Shown here: positions 26,686 to 35,632 of the stretch, piece by piece | How the letters are laid out: every line of letters starts with the position of its first letter | Numbering within the stretch: the first letter of the stretch is position 1 | NCBI RefSeq assembly: GCF_000765825.2 | Contig: NZ_JRPE02000008.1 | Location: 54,268-118,267 of the forward strand | Direction of reading: 5' to 3' | Length of the DNA: 64,000 nt | Source: Helicobacter magdeburgensis | GTDB lineage: Bacteria > Campylobacterota > Campylobacteria > Campylobacterales > Helicobacteraceae | Position numbers and translations under genes: made by a program | The notes under the pieces: model-generated | Database searches by the model: none | Seen by the model: only the letters and a program-made list of their open reading frames with translations | Told to the model about the DNA's origin: nothing

Positions 26686-28380
26686 TTAGCGTGTCAATGG
26701 AAACTCCACGCGAATGCTCGTGCCACTGCCTAGCTGACTTTTTAGCTCTATTTTTGCGTTATGAATCTTAGCAATATGCTTTACAATTGATAGCCCTAGC
26801 CCACTGCCACCAAGCTTTTTACTGCGGCTCTTATCCACGCAATAAAACCGCTCAAATACCCTTTCTTGCTCTTCTAGCGGTATCCCTATACCTGAATCTT
26901 TCACGCACACACTCGCACCTTGGGAGTTTTGGCTTAAAGTCAGCGTGATTTGACTTTTCTCATTGCTGTATTTAATGGCATTTTCCACAAGGTTATAAAT
27001 CATATCTTCAATTAAAGAGCTAATCCCCCAAATCTTACTTTCACGCCCATTAGCATTAATAACAATCTCAATGCCCTTTTCATCAGCTAAAGATTTAAGA
27101 TTCTTGCTCACCCGCTTTAGAATCTCGCCCAAATCAAGCGGACTTTTTTCTAGCTCAATGGTATTTTCATCAAAAAATGACAAACGCAGAATCTTATCAA
27201 TCAAGGTTAGCAATCGCTTAGATTCTGTATATATTTTTGTAAGAAACTCCGCCTCATCTTCTTTCTTCACAAGCCCACTTTTTAGCATTTCGCTACTTGC
27301 TAGGATAATGGCTAGGGGCGTTTTTAGCTCGTGGGTAACATTTGCACTAAACTCTTTTCTAAAATCTTGGGCTTGTTTTTGTGAGCTTTTATCAATCAGC
27401 ACCATTGCGATAGCTTGGAGCTGGGTTTTCACCCATACAGGCAAGGCGATGATATATAAAGTGCGTCCCTTTATCTCGCACTCAAAGCTACAATCACTAG
27501 CCTGTGGCTCTTGCATAATATTTTGCAATTCAGTTTGCAATGCGGTTAAATGTGGAGATTCAAACAAGCTATCGCTGGAATCTATCTGCAAATACTCAAG
27601 GGCTATGGGGTTGCAGGACTTGATATGAAGCTCACTATCAAGGAGCAAAAAGCCCTCATTCATATTTTGGATAATCGTCTCAATCTCGTGCTGTCGTGCG
27701 TTTATGATGTGGAGTTGCTTTTTGATTTTTTTCTTTTGCTTAGCGATGCGTTGCATAAAGATTTGAAGTTCTGGGTAGGGATTTGTCTGCATAGGTGAAG
27801 AAAGATTGATATTTTCAATAGGCTTAATGATTTTCTTACTCAAAATGGAAGCTAAAATCCCGCTTAGTGCCAAGCCAAAAAGAAGTAATACACACAAATA
27901 AGGCAAAAAGTCAAACAGCACAAGGCTTAAAGCCTTTTTCTGCTCACTCAAACGCACGATGATGTTTTGTGAATCCACACTCATCATTGTGGCGACATAG
28001 AGTGTTTGTTCATTGAGTGTGGCAGATTCTCTTTGGGTGAAAATGGGCTTATTTGCTTTATTTTCAAATTGTGTTAAAACATCTTGGACTTCTTGTCGCC
28101 AAAGATGATTATCCATAGATTCTACTTGTGCCTTGCTGTCATAAAGCACTTTACCTTACGTTGAAATAAGCGTAATGCGATAGGGGGCGGACAGAATATT
28201 TTCCCTTTGGGATAAAATCTCTTGTATGTCCTTCGTGTTTAAGTGTCTAAGCGTATAGTGTAATCTCTCAAAGCTTTGTGATTTAATAAGATTATCAAGG
28301 ATAAGGGCTACACTCAGCACACTTAGAATCTGCACACTTAAGATACCCAAAAAAATCGCATAAAAAATCTTTTTTTTCAT
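26686..28380 (-). pseudogene. phoR: PhoR-type sensor histidine kinase interrupted by an in-frame stop
   Basis: This is the sensor kinase partner of PhoB. The first 74 codons (28380-28159) encode an N-terminal membrane helix and the start of the periplasmic domain, ending ITLIST, then TAA at 28156-28158. Reading on in the same frame gives GKVLYDSKAQ and an otherwise complete kinase: second membrane helix, PAS-like region, FSANVTHELKTPLAIILAS with the phospho-His, NLVENAIKYSNEKS (N box), DSGIGIPLEEQERVFERFY and GGSGLGLSIVKHIA (G boxes). One base change (for example GAA, CAA or AAA to TAA) explains the break. A GTG at 28149 with AAGG just upstream could restart translation, giving a 487-residue protein without its first membrane helix. 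phoB lies 29 bases upstream. Confidence 0.85.
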
Positions 28381-28409
28381 TTTCCCCCTTTGTGCGAATA
28401 GAGCTTATG

Positions 28410-29078
28410 TTATGCGTTTGTGTTAAACTGATACCCCACACCGCGTATTGTTTTGATATGTTTGCCATACTTGCCAAGCTTTGAACGCAAGGTGTTAATG
28501 TGAATATCAATCGTGCGTGTCCCAGAGATATTATACCCCCAAATAATTTCAAGCAACTCTTCTCTGCTAAAAACACGATTAGTAGAACTCATAAGTAATC
28601 CCAAAAGCTCAAACTCTTTTAATGTGAGATGTAAAGATTCTCCGCCTATACTCACGCTATGGCTTGTTTTAGAGTATTTTAAATCGCCATAACTCATCTC
28701 ACAATCACTCTGCGTATGGCTTCTACGCAACAACGCTTTAATTCTAGCAATAAGCTCCAAAGCACTAAAAGGCTTGGTAAGATAGTCATCAGCCCCGCTA
28801 TCTAGCCCCTTAATCTTATCAAACTCACTTCCAAGCGCGGTTAGCATAATTACAGGGATATTTTTGCTCTTATGATTTTGACGCATTTTGTGTAAAACAC
28901 TTAGCCCATCTTCTTGAGGCAGCATCACATCAAGCACCGCGCAAGAGGGCGATTCTTTTGCCATAGCTTCCCAAAAATCACTCGGCAGACTAAAGCCCTT
29001 TGCCTTTAAATTTGCGGAGTTTAACGCATACAACACAAGGCTCAAAATCCCCTCATCATCTTCAAGTATAAAAATCAC
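28410..29078 (-). CDS. phoB: Phosphate regulon response regulator PhoB
   Basis: The 222-residue OmpR-type regulator has an N-terminal receiver domain (about 1-118) with phospho-acceptor Asp in AVLDVMLPQEDG, the Thr in VIMLTALG and the Lys in LTKPFSALEL. A C-terminal winged-helix DNA-binding domain (about 130-222) includes SREELLEIIWGYN and RTIDIHINTLRSKLGKYGKHIKTIRGVGY, quoted as RTIDIHINTLRSKLG and IKTIRGVGY. The position after phoU and before phoR supports a phosphate role, so the PhoB name rests partly on context. Confidence 0.9.
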   Translation of the reverse strand: MIFILEDDEGILSLVLYALNSANLKAKGFSLPSDFWEAMAKESPSCAVLDVMLPQEDGLSVLHKMRQNHKSKNIPVIMLTALGSEFDKIKGLDSGADDYLTKPFSALELIARIKALLRRSHTQSDCEMSYGDLKYSKTSHSVSIGGESLHLTLKEFELLGLLMSSTNRVFSREELLEIIWGYNISGTRTIDIHINTLRSKLGKYGKHIKTIRGVGYQFNTNA

Positions 29079-29119
29079 TTCATATCCTTTGTGTAAAGTG
29101 TGTAAAGCATAATTATAGC

Positions 29120-29692
29120 TTACGCATACGCCATCGCACTGATGTGGTCAGCAATTTTTTCAAAATATTTTGACAGCATAAGTATTTCAAGCCACCAATG
29201 TGCGTTAAGATATGAATCTTGTAGCTTTTGGGCGATTTGCTCTTTCATCTGTCCAAAGCAAGAATCCATAAGATTTTCAATCTCTTCTACGCGTTGTAGA
29301 TTAGAATCTTTAAACGCATCAAACATTTCAAAAAGTAAATTTGCCATTTTTTCTAGCAAGTCAAGCATACATTCCTTTGGCATTTGAGCGATAATCTTAG
29401 CACTATTGAGTGAAATCTCACCCATACGCCGCAAATCGTGAATCTGCTTAATAGTCCGTGTGATAAACTCCAAATCCTGAGCTACGGGCTGTTGCTTTAA
29501 AATCAGCATTTCACACGAGTGAAAAATATCCTTCTCCAGCGTGTTTAGCCGCTCCACAATAAGCTCCATTTCTTCTAAACTTTTTGTGCTTTGAAAATCC
29601 GCTCCATAATGCAGTGCATCGCAGGAGAGAGTAAGCATTGTATTAAATTGTGCCTCTAAGTCATTCAGCTGTGCTAGGTAAATATCTCGCAT
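29120..29692 (-). CDS. phoU: PhoU-like phosphate signalling protein
   Basis: PhoU links the Pst transporter to PhoR and dampens Pho signalling when phosphate is ample. The 190-residue protein is all helical and repeats the PhoU pattern: ILKQQPVAQDLEFITRTIKQIHDLRRMGEI, seen as QQPVAQDLEFI and IKQIHDLRRMGE, and a second half ending WLEILMLSKYFEKIADHISAMA. It is shorter than E. coli PhoU (about 240), so the second bundle is trimmed. Its start overlaps the pstB stop by one base (TAATG). Confidence 0.88.
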   Translation of the reverse strand: MRDIYLAQLNDLEAQFNTMLTLSCDALHYGADFQSTKSLEEMELIVERLNTLEKDIFHSCEMLILKQQPVAQDLEFITRTIKQIHDLRRMGEISLNSAKIIAQMPKECMLDLLEKMANLLFEMFDAFKDSNLQRVEEIENLMDSCFGQMKEQIAQKLQDSYLNAHWWLEILMLSKYFEKIADHISAMAYA

Positions 29693-30447
29693 TATCCAAA
29701 CCTCCCTGTAATATAATCTTGAGTTTTCTGCTCTTTTGGTGAGCTAAAAATCTTATCCGTGGTGTCAAACTCAACAATCTCGCCCATAAGGAAAAACGCC
29801 GTCTTATCAGATATACGCGTGGCTTGTTGCATATTGTGCGTAACGATAATAATGGTGTATTTTGTTTTTAACTCATTGATGAGATCTTCAATCTTAAGCG
29901 TAGAGATAGGGTCTAATGCTGAAGTTGGCTCGTCCATCAAAATCACTTCAGGTTGGACGGCTAATGCCCTAGCAATACATAGTCTTTGCTGTTGTCCGCC
30001 GCTTAACCCAAGGGCTGATTTATGAAGTCTATCTTTGAGTTCTTCCCAAATATTTGCCCCCCTTAAGCAAGATTCTATAATCTCATCAAGTTCAGCCTTT
30101 TTCTTAATGCCGTGTGTGCGTGGTCCAAAGGCGATATTATCATAAATACTCATAGGAAATGGATTTGGCTTTTGAAACACCATACCCACGCGTTTTCTTA
30201 ACGCATTTACATCGCAGTTTTGATAAATATCCTGCCCATCAAGCAGAATCTTACCTGTAATCTTACAGCTTGACACAAGGTCATTCATACGATTAAGGCT
30301 TTTTAGGAGTGTAGATTTACCACAACCGCTAGGTCCTATAAACGCACTCACTTCATTACGCAACAAAGTGAGATTGATATTTTTCAACGCGTGAAAATCC
30401 CCATAATGCAGATTCATATTGCTAATATCAAAAGTTACATTATTCAT
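29692..30447 (-). CDS. pstB: Phosphate ABC transporter ATP-binding protein PstB
   Basis: PstB powers phosphate import. The 251-residue ATPase has Walker [10 protein letters not shown] (about 38-46), the Q loop [18 protein letters not shown] signature LSGGQQQRL, Walker [14 protein letters not shown] and the switch His in [11 protein letters not shown]. It lies between pstA (9-base gap) and phoU (1-base overlap). Confidence 0.97.
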   Translation of the reverse strand: MNNVTFDISNMNLHYGDFHALKNINLTLLRNEVSAFIGPSGCGKSTLLKSLNRMNDLVSSCKITGKILLDGQDIYQNCDVNALRKRVGMVFQKPNPFPMSIYDNIAFGPRTHGIKKKAELDEIIESCLRGANIWEELKDRLHKSALGLSGGQQQRLCIARALAVQPEVILMDEPTSALDPISTLKIEDLINELKTKYTIIIVTHNMQQATRISDKTAFFLMGEIVEFDTTDKIFSSPKEQKTQDYITGRFG

Positions 30448-30456
30448 TTGTATTCC

Positions 30457-31377
30457 TTATTTGAGTTTATTAGGATCAAGATATCGTGCCAACATATTAG
30501 AGACAAAATTTATCCCTATGACAATGATAAGCAAAATAACAGCTGTGGCGTAGGCTTGCTCCATATACTGCCCTTCACTTAAAAGCGCATACATATGCAC
30601 GCTTAGCGTCCGCCCAGAATCTCCAATATCTGCTACCTGTGCCACCGTCCCCGCTGTGTAAAGCAAAGCCGCACTCTCCCCTACAATACGCCCAACGCTC
30701 AAAATCACTCCAGCTAGAATCCCGCTTATCGCACAAGGCAGGATAATCACAAAGATTGTCCTAAGCCTCCCAGCCCCAAGCCCAAAAGATGCTTCCTTAT
30801 ACAAAATCGGCACTGCTTTTATCGCCTCTTGTGTATTTCGCAAAATAAGTGGTAACACCATAATAGCAAGTGTCAAAGCCCCAGCCAAAAAGCTAAAGCC
30901 AAAACCAAAATAAATCACAAACGCCAAATACCCAAATAGCCCATACACAATGCTTGGAATCCCAGTGAGTGTTTCAGCTGCTACAACGATAAGTCTTACA
31001 GCACGAGATTGAGAGTTTGCATACTCTTCTAAGAAAATCGCTCCAAAAATCGCTACGGGTGTAGCAATCAAAAGAGAAAGCAAAACCATAGTGATTGTAT
31101 TGATAATTGCTGGCATCATTGAGACATTTTCACTTGTGTAGGTAAGCTCAAATAATTTTGGACTAAGGTAACCCACACCATTATATAAAATGTAGCCGAT
31201 GATAAATGCAAATGTCGCCACACTCGTAAATATCGCTAAACGCACGATAATGTAAAAAAAGAGTGAAAGTCCATCTTTTTGTCTTAGCTCCTGCCGTATT
31301 CTGCTAAAAGGTGAAGAAATATTTTTTGATTGTGTCAAACTGCTTTGCCGTGTTTGATTTAGTGTTATTTCACTCAT
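30457..31377 (-). CDS. pstA: Phosphate ABC transporter permease PstA
   Basis: PstA is one of two membrane permeases of the Pst importer. The 306-residue protein has a basic cytoplasmic N-terminus (1-45), about six helices and the ABC permease coupling region EASFGLGAGRLRTIFVIILPCA near 200-220. Its ATG overlaps the pstC stop by one base (TAATG), so translation is coupled. Confidence 0.95.
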   Translation of the reverse strand: MSEITLNQTRQSSLTQSKNISSPFSRIRQELRQKDGLSLFFYIIVRLAIFTSVATFAFIIGYILYNGVGYLSPKLFELTYTSENVSMMPAIINTITMVLLSLLIATPVAIFGAIFLEEYANSQSRAVRLIVVAAETLTGIPSIVYGLFGYLAFVIYFGFGFSFLAGALTLAIMVLPLILRNTQEAIKAVPILYKEASFGLGAGRLRTIFVIILPCAISGILAGVILSVGRIVGESAALLYTAGTVAQVADIGDSGRTLSVHMYALLSEGQYMEQAYATAVILLIIVIGINFVSNMLARYLDPNKLK

Positions 31378-32252
31378 TAGTGTTTCTCCCTTTTTAATAC
31401 GCTAAAACACAGATTGATGAGCAGGATAAATACAAACAGCACCACGCTTGAAGCGATTAATACCTCTCTATGTAAATCCGCAGAATACCCAAGCTCAAGC
31501 ACAATATTTGTCGTGAGCGTTCTCACGCCATCGCTTATAGATTCAGGGAATATGGGCTGATTCCCAGCAATGACAATAACCGCCATTGCCTCACCAATAG
31601 CTCTTCCCACACCTAAAATAATACTTGCAAGCACCCCACTTTGAGCCGCCTTTAGCATAACAAAAAACACGACCCTTTCCTTACTCGCTCCAAGGGCTAA
31701 GCCCCCTTCTAAATAAGTCTCACTTACAGCCTCAAGACTTGTTTTTGACACAAGCACAATTGTTGGCAAAATCATAATGCCTAGCAAAAGCGAAGCGGCA
31801 AGCAGCCCTTTGCCGCTTGTGCCAAGAATAGGTGCTAAAAAAGGCACAATCACGATAAGTCCAAAAAATCCATACACAATACTTGGAATCCCAGCTAGAA
31901 GCTCCACCGCAGGAGTGATAGCAATTTTAACTTTCTTACTTGCAAAAAAGGCAAGATAAATGGCTGATAGCACCCCACAAGGCACACCAAAGGCAATGGC
32001 AAGTGCGGTTATATAAAGGCTACCTATAATCATAGGAGCAAGACCAAAAATCTCCGCATTTGGCTCCCACAAATCCCCAAAGATAAAATCCACAAAACCA
32101 ATCTCGGCGATTGTAGGAATGGCATTAGCAAACAAAAAGATACATATCATACCAACAGCCAACACACAGCCAAACGCACAAAGAGCAAAAAGCCCTTGCA
32201 TTGATCTCTCCATAAACACAGACTTAAAACTTGCTGCTTGAATCTTTTCCAT
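31377..32252 (-). CDS. pstC: Phosphate ABC transporter permease PstC
   Basis: PstC pairs with PstA in the membrane. The 291-residue protein has six helices with ELLAGIPSIVYGFFGLIVIVPF (seen as ELLAGIPSIVYGFFG) and the coupling loop EGGLALGASKERVVFFVMLKAA near 190-210, then GVGRAIGEAMAVIVIAGN. It is separated from pstS by 282 bases with hairpins and a Pho-box-like repeat, so it can be transcribed separately. Confidence 0.95.
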   Translation of the reverse strand: MEKIQAASFKSVFMERSMQGLFALCAFGCVLAVGMICIFLFANAIPTIAEIGFVDFIFGDLWEPNAEIFGLAPMIIGSLYITALAIAFGVPCGVLSAIYLAFFASKKVKIAITPAVELLAGIPSIVYGFFGLIVIVPFLAPILGTSGKGLLAASLLLGIMILPTIVLVSKTSLEAVSETYLEGGLALGASKERVVFFVMLKAAQSGVLASIILGVGRAIGEAMAVIVIAGNQPIFPESISDGVRTLTTNIVLELGYSADLHREVLIASSVVLFVFILLINLCFSVLKREKH

Positions 32253-32367
32253 TTTGTTCCTTATCGCATTTTAGACTCATTTTAGATTCTATGTAGATAA
32301 AGATTCTAAAATACCTTCTTTTAGTGTTGGTATCATAAAAATATTTTGTAAAATCACGCAAATTCAA

Positions 32368-32385
32368 ATGTAAAGAAAATGTAAA
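32368..32385 (-). promoter_or_regulatory. Pho-box-like direct repeat upstream of pstC
   Basis: ATGTAAA occurs at 32368-32374 and 32379-32385, an 11-base period; on the minus strand TTTACAT-N4-TTTACAT. The 11-bp spacing of direct repeats is typical of PhoB binding sites. It lies about 115 bases upstream of pstC. Confidence 0.5.
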
Positions 32386-32441
32386 ATCAAAAAATCACTT
32401 AAAAATGAAAAGTTTGAAAATAGCCTAAAATATGTGAGTTT

Positions 32442-32516
32442 AACCCTTTAGAGTTTTGTAAAGTCCCTAAAGGGTTGGGAGAAAAAAGTGTAAGTCTCAC
32501 TTTCAATCAAGTGAGA
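32442..32516 (-). terminator. Two hairpins between pstS and pstC
   Basis: The first after pstS is TCTCACTT/AAGTGAGA (32495-32502 with 32509-32516), followed on the minus strand by CTTACACTTTTTT. The second is a perfect 10-bp stem AACCCTTTAG/CTAAAGGGTT (32442-32451 with 32467-32476). They probably stop most pstS transcripts so that the binding protein is made in excess over the membrane parts. Confidence 0.6.
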
Positions 32517-32534
32517 TTGTAAGAAGTGAGAGAG

Positions 32535-33392
32535 TTATTTTACTTCGCTCCATTTTGTTGTTTTGCCTTCAAAAATGGCTTTTACTTGCTCTGGTTTAAG
32601 AGAACTAAGAGCATTTTTTGGATTGACAATCACCGCAAGTCCGTCAATAGCAAGAACTTTAGCTTTTAAGCCTTTGCTTAGCTCACTCTCTTTAAGCTCT
32701 CGGCTTACCATACCAATATCTGCAATACCTTGAACCGTAGCATTCACACCTGTTGTTGAATCTGATTGTTGAATCTCAATTTTAGCTTTTTTGTTTTGTT
32801 TTAAATAGGCTTCTTTGAGTTTCTCCATAAGTGGTGTTACAGAGCTTGATCCAGCAATAACAAGCTTGCCTTCAGGATTCTTAGGCTTAAAGCTTTTTGC
32901 ATCAGTTGGAATATATCCTGCTTTTGTAACGATATCTTGTGCCTCTTTAGAAGTCGCAAAGCCTAAAAAATCATCAGCCAACGCATTATCTTTAAGCGTA
33001 ACAACATTGAAAGGGCGAGAAACAGGGTATTTCTTACTCTTTACATTTGCTGCATTTGCTTCAACACCATTAATTTGAACTGCTTTCACAGATTTGTTAA
33101 GTGAGCCAAGTGAAACATATCCAATGGCATTTTCATCTTTTGAAACCGTTGTTAGCATAACGGCTGTTGAGTTTGTAATCTCTGCTTTTTTAGAGATCGC
33201 ATCTACTTTTTTATCTTTCACCTTATTGAATACTTCAAAAAGCTCAACAAAAGCACCCCTTGTGCCAGAGCCATCTTCGCGTGAAATAGGATGAATATTA
33301 TCATCAGCACTTACAGAGCTAACGCCCATACCAAGACCAGCTAAAGCAACAAAGCCCAAAGCCAAAAATTTACTTGTCAATGTAGTTTTCAT
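32535..33392 (-). CDS. pstS: Phosphate-binding protein PstS
   Basis: PstS binds phosphate in the periplasm and delivers it to PstCA. The 285-residue protein has a signal peptide (MKTTLTSKFLALGFVALAG, then cleavage near VSA-DD at about 30). The typical anion-binding elements are seen: SREDGSGTRGAF near 37-48 (the phosphate-contacting Ser/Arg/Gly turn), TNSTAVMLTTVSKDENAIGY, and a repeat-like second half with AGSSSVTPLMEKLKEAY and DSTTGVNATVQGIADIGMVSREL, quoted as DSTTGVNATVQGIADIG. No lipobox Cys is present. Confidence 0.94.
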   Translation of the reverse strand: MKTTLTSKFLALGFVALAGLGMGVSSVSADDNIHPISREDGSGTRGAFVELFEVFNKVKDKKVDAISKKAEITNSTAVMLTTVSKDENAIGYVSLGSLNKSVKAVQINGVEANAANVKSKKYPVSRPFNVVTLKDNALADDFLGFATSKEAQDIVTKAGYIPTDAKSFKPKNPEGKLVIAGSSSVTPLMEKLKEAYLKQNKKAKIEIQQSDSTTGVNATVQGIADIGMVSRELKESELSKGLKAKVLAIDGLAVIVNPKNALSSLKPEQVKAIFEGKTTKWSEVK

Positions 33393-33474
33393 AGTTTTCC
33401 TTTATGGAATGATTTCTGTCAAAGGTTTTGACACTGGCAGTGTAAAAAATCTATGTAAAAAATAGCATTTTACA

Positions 33475-33492
33475 AAGTAAAAAAAATGTAAA
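33475..33492 (-). promoter_or_regulatory. Pho-box-like direct repeat upstream of pstS
   Basis: AAGTAAA (33475-33481) and ATGTAAA (33486-33492) form 11-base-spaced repeats, TTTACAT-N4-TTTACTT on the minus strand. They lie about 85-100 bases before the pstS ATG. Further TGTAAA copies at 33441 and 33454 lie closer to the gene. Confidence 0.5.
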
Positions 33493-33603
33493 GAAACGCA
33501 AACACCCCAAATAAGCCTTTTTATATGTTTTTATGAAAGTTTTTATAGATTCTATGCTACATTGCATAAGAATTTACAATAGAATCTATACAAGGAGAGA
33601 GTA

Positions 33604-34059
33604 GTGCAACTAAGCGACACGCAGAAAAAAGAGATTTTACAAAAAGCAAAGGTGATTGTTATTGTCGGGCTAAGCCCAGATTCAAGTAAGCCTAGCTACC
33701 AAGTGGGCGAGTTTTTGCTTCAAAAAGGTTATGATATTGTGCCGATCTACCCAAAAGGCGGAGAAATTCTAGGCAGAAAGGCTTATCCCACATTACAAAA
33801 GGCTTTTGAAGCCCTAGCTCAAAAGGGCGTGAAATGCGATATTATTAATGTGTTTAGAAAAAGCGAAGCTCTAGGCGAAGTAATGCGTGAAATCTTAACC
33901 CTGCAAAATCTTAGCTCATTTGATTTAAATCATCTTTGCGTGTGGGTGCAGCTAGGGCTTCACAACACAGAATCTGCTAACCTTGCCAAAGAGCACCACA
34001 TCGCCTATGAAGAAAATAGCTGCATTAAGCTAGAGTATCTTAGGGTTATAGAATCTTAA
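33604..34059 (+). CDS. CoA-binding domain protein (YccU type)
   Basis: The 151-residue protein is a single Rossmann-like CoA_binding_2 domain: VIVGLSPDSSKPSYQVGEFLLQKG, seen as VIVGLSPDSSKPSYQVGEF near 17-35, then IVPIYPKGGEILGRKAYPTL and IINVFRKSEAL. It is predicted to bind CoA or a nucleotide in the cytoplasm; no enzymatic role is known. It starts at GTG after CAAGGAGAGAGTA. It is divergent from pstS with a 211-base gap. Confidence 0.85.
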   Translation: MQLSDTQKKEILQKAKVIVIVGLSPDSSKPSYQVGEFLLQKGYDIVPIYPKGGEILGRKAYPTLQKAFEALAQKGVKCDIINVFRKSEALGEVMREILTLQNLSSFDLNHLCVWVQLGLHNTESANLAKEHHIAYEENSCIKLEYLRVIES

Positions 34060-34156
34060 ATTGTGTGTGGTTTTTGTGCTTTTACTTGATAAGATTCTAT
34101 AAAATTATCAGCTTTTAAGATTCTTCTAAAGCTTTATCTCAAAGGGGCAAAACGCG

Positions 34157-35632
34157 GTGAAACAACAGAGATTTGCTAAGGTTTTTATTTGGCTTTTTCA
34201 TCTCACTTATTTGCGTGAGACAAGGCTTATTGCGTGGCGTGATATTTTCCCGCAAGATTCTAACTCTATACCACAAGATTCTAGACTAAAAGATTCTAAT
34301 CCCACACATTGCCAAACTACACAAAATCCACAAAGCCTACAAACTTCGCAGATTCTAAAAGCCCCAAAAATCTTGCCCTATACAAAAGCTATAAGGCTAG
34401 ATTCTACACATCGTTATCTTACCTTGCTTTCTCATCGCAATGGTGCGCTTGATGGGTGGGTGTATGGGCGATTTATCCCGCGATTTGTTTTTATGATGGC
34501 AAAGCAGTTGCATAAAATTTGGTGGCTTAGAGTGATTTTCCCGGGCATTGCTATAACACGGCAAAAAGATGACCCACTTCATTACAAAAAAGCCAATCTC
34601 AATGCGTTAAAAACCTGCGTTAAAGCCCTGCAAGATAGGCAGATTCTCTGTATTTTCCCCGAAGGCACAAGCTCACTAGGACATAAGCATCTGCCCTTTG
34701 AGCAAGGGGCTGCAAGACTAGCGATGATGAGCCAAAAAGCTTCCCAAAAAGCCCATTTAGAAGTTGCATCGCTCCACTCTCCCCTTTATATTCTGCCTAT
34801 GAGTGTTTTTTATGATGATCCCACTTTGCTTGGTGGCAGGGCGTTTGTGGTATATAATGAGCCTTTTATCTGTCCGCAGGATATGGATACAGAACATCTC
34901 CACGCACTTTTTAGCCAAAAGTTAGAGCAAATTTTACTTGAATATGACAGCCAAGAATTGCAAGAAATAGCACATTTTCTAGCAAGTTTCCTAAGCTCAA
35001 ATACGCCCTTTACGGACTATTATGGCAATCTCATTTGGTTTCATTCCCTACAACAAGCCCAAGATTCACAGCTTTCAAAAATTGTAAATCTTACTCAAAC
35101 TTACCGCAAAATGCCCCTGCCTACACTTTATAAAAACGCTCCCATCTATCCACAAAACTTTTTGCTTAGCCTATGGACTTTTAGCATTTGTCTGCCTATT
35201 GTAGCCTTTAGCTTTTTACTGAATCTCCCGCCCCTGCTTTGTGGGAAGTTGTCCGCAAAACTTTTTGCAAAAGAGCAACACACCATAAGCTTATGGAAAG
35301 CCATAGTAGGCTATGGCGTGGGCTTTGTGTGGTGGGGCGGTATATGTATCACAAGTGGAATCTGCGGGGCTTTTGGCGTGTATGATAATCTCCTTGCCAC
35401 CTTACATATAGGATTTTTTGCAGGGCTAGATTCTGCTTTTTTAGATTCAGTATTAGGCTGTGGGCTTGGAATCTTGCTTAGTCTTATAGCCTGCTCTTTT
35501 GGGATATGGGGGCTTAAACTCTATGGGGCGTTTAAAAAGCACAGCATTGCTCTTTATAATGCTATGTTTCATCGCAACAAATTCACAATGTTTAAGCAGT
35601 TTAAAACAAAACTTTTAGAGATGTTAGCCTAA
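34157..35632 (+). CDS. PlsC-type lysophospholipid acyltransferase family protein
   Basis: The 491-residue protein has the acyltransferase motifs SHRNGALDG (about 93-101, an H-x5-D form of the catalytic motif) and FPEGTSSLGH (about 171-180, glycerol-3-phosphate binding), so it probably acylates a lysophospholipid-like substrate at the inner membrane. C-terminal helices (about 335-355, 375-400, 405-450) anchor it. An insertion at about residues 31-75 is low complexity (FPQDSNSIPQDSRLKDSN), made by CAAGATTCT-type copies. It starts at GTG after AAAGGGG. It overlaps the next gene by one base. Confidence 0.8.
   Translation: MKQQRFAKVFIWLFHLTYLRETRLIAWRDIFPQDSNSIPQDSRLKDSNPTHCQTTQNPQSLQTSQILKAPKILPYTKAIRLDSTHRYLTLLSHRNGALDGWVYGRFIPRFVFMMAKQLHKIWWLRVIFPGIAITRQKDDPLHYKKANLNALKTCVKALQDRQILCIFPEGTSSLGHKHLPFEQGAARLAMMSQKASQKAHLEVASLHSPLYILPMSVFYDDPTLLGGRAFVVYNEPFICPQDMDTEHLHALFSQKLEQILLEYDSQELQEIAHFLASFLSSNTPFTDYYGNLIWFHSLQQAQDSQLSKIVNLTQTYRKMPLPTLYKNAPIYPQNFLLSLWTFSICLPIVAFSFLLNLPPLLCGKLSAKLFAKEQHTISLWKAIVGYGVGFVWWGGICITSGICGAFGVYDNLLATLHIGFFAGLDSAFLDSVLGCGLGILLSLIACSFGIWGLKLYGAFKKHSIALYNAMFHRNKFTMFKQFKTKLLEMLA

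Noticed and set aside
27071..27628. Open frame of 185 codons on the plus strand across phoR
   Set aside because: It is antisense to the kinase domain and shows no start signal or family motif.
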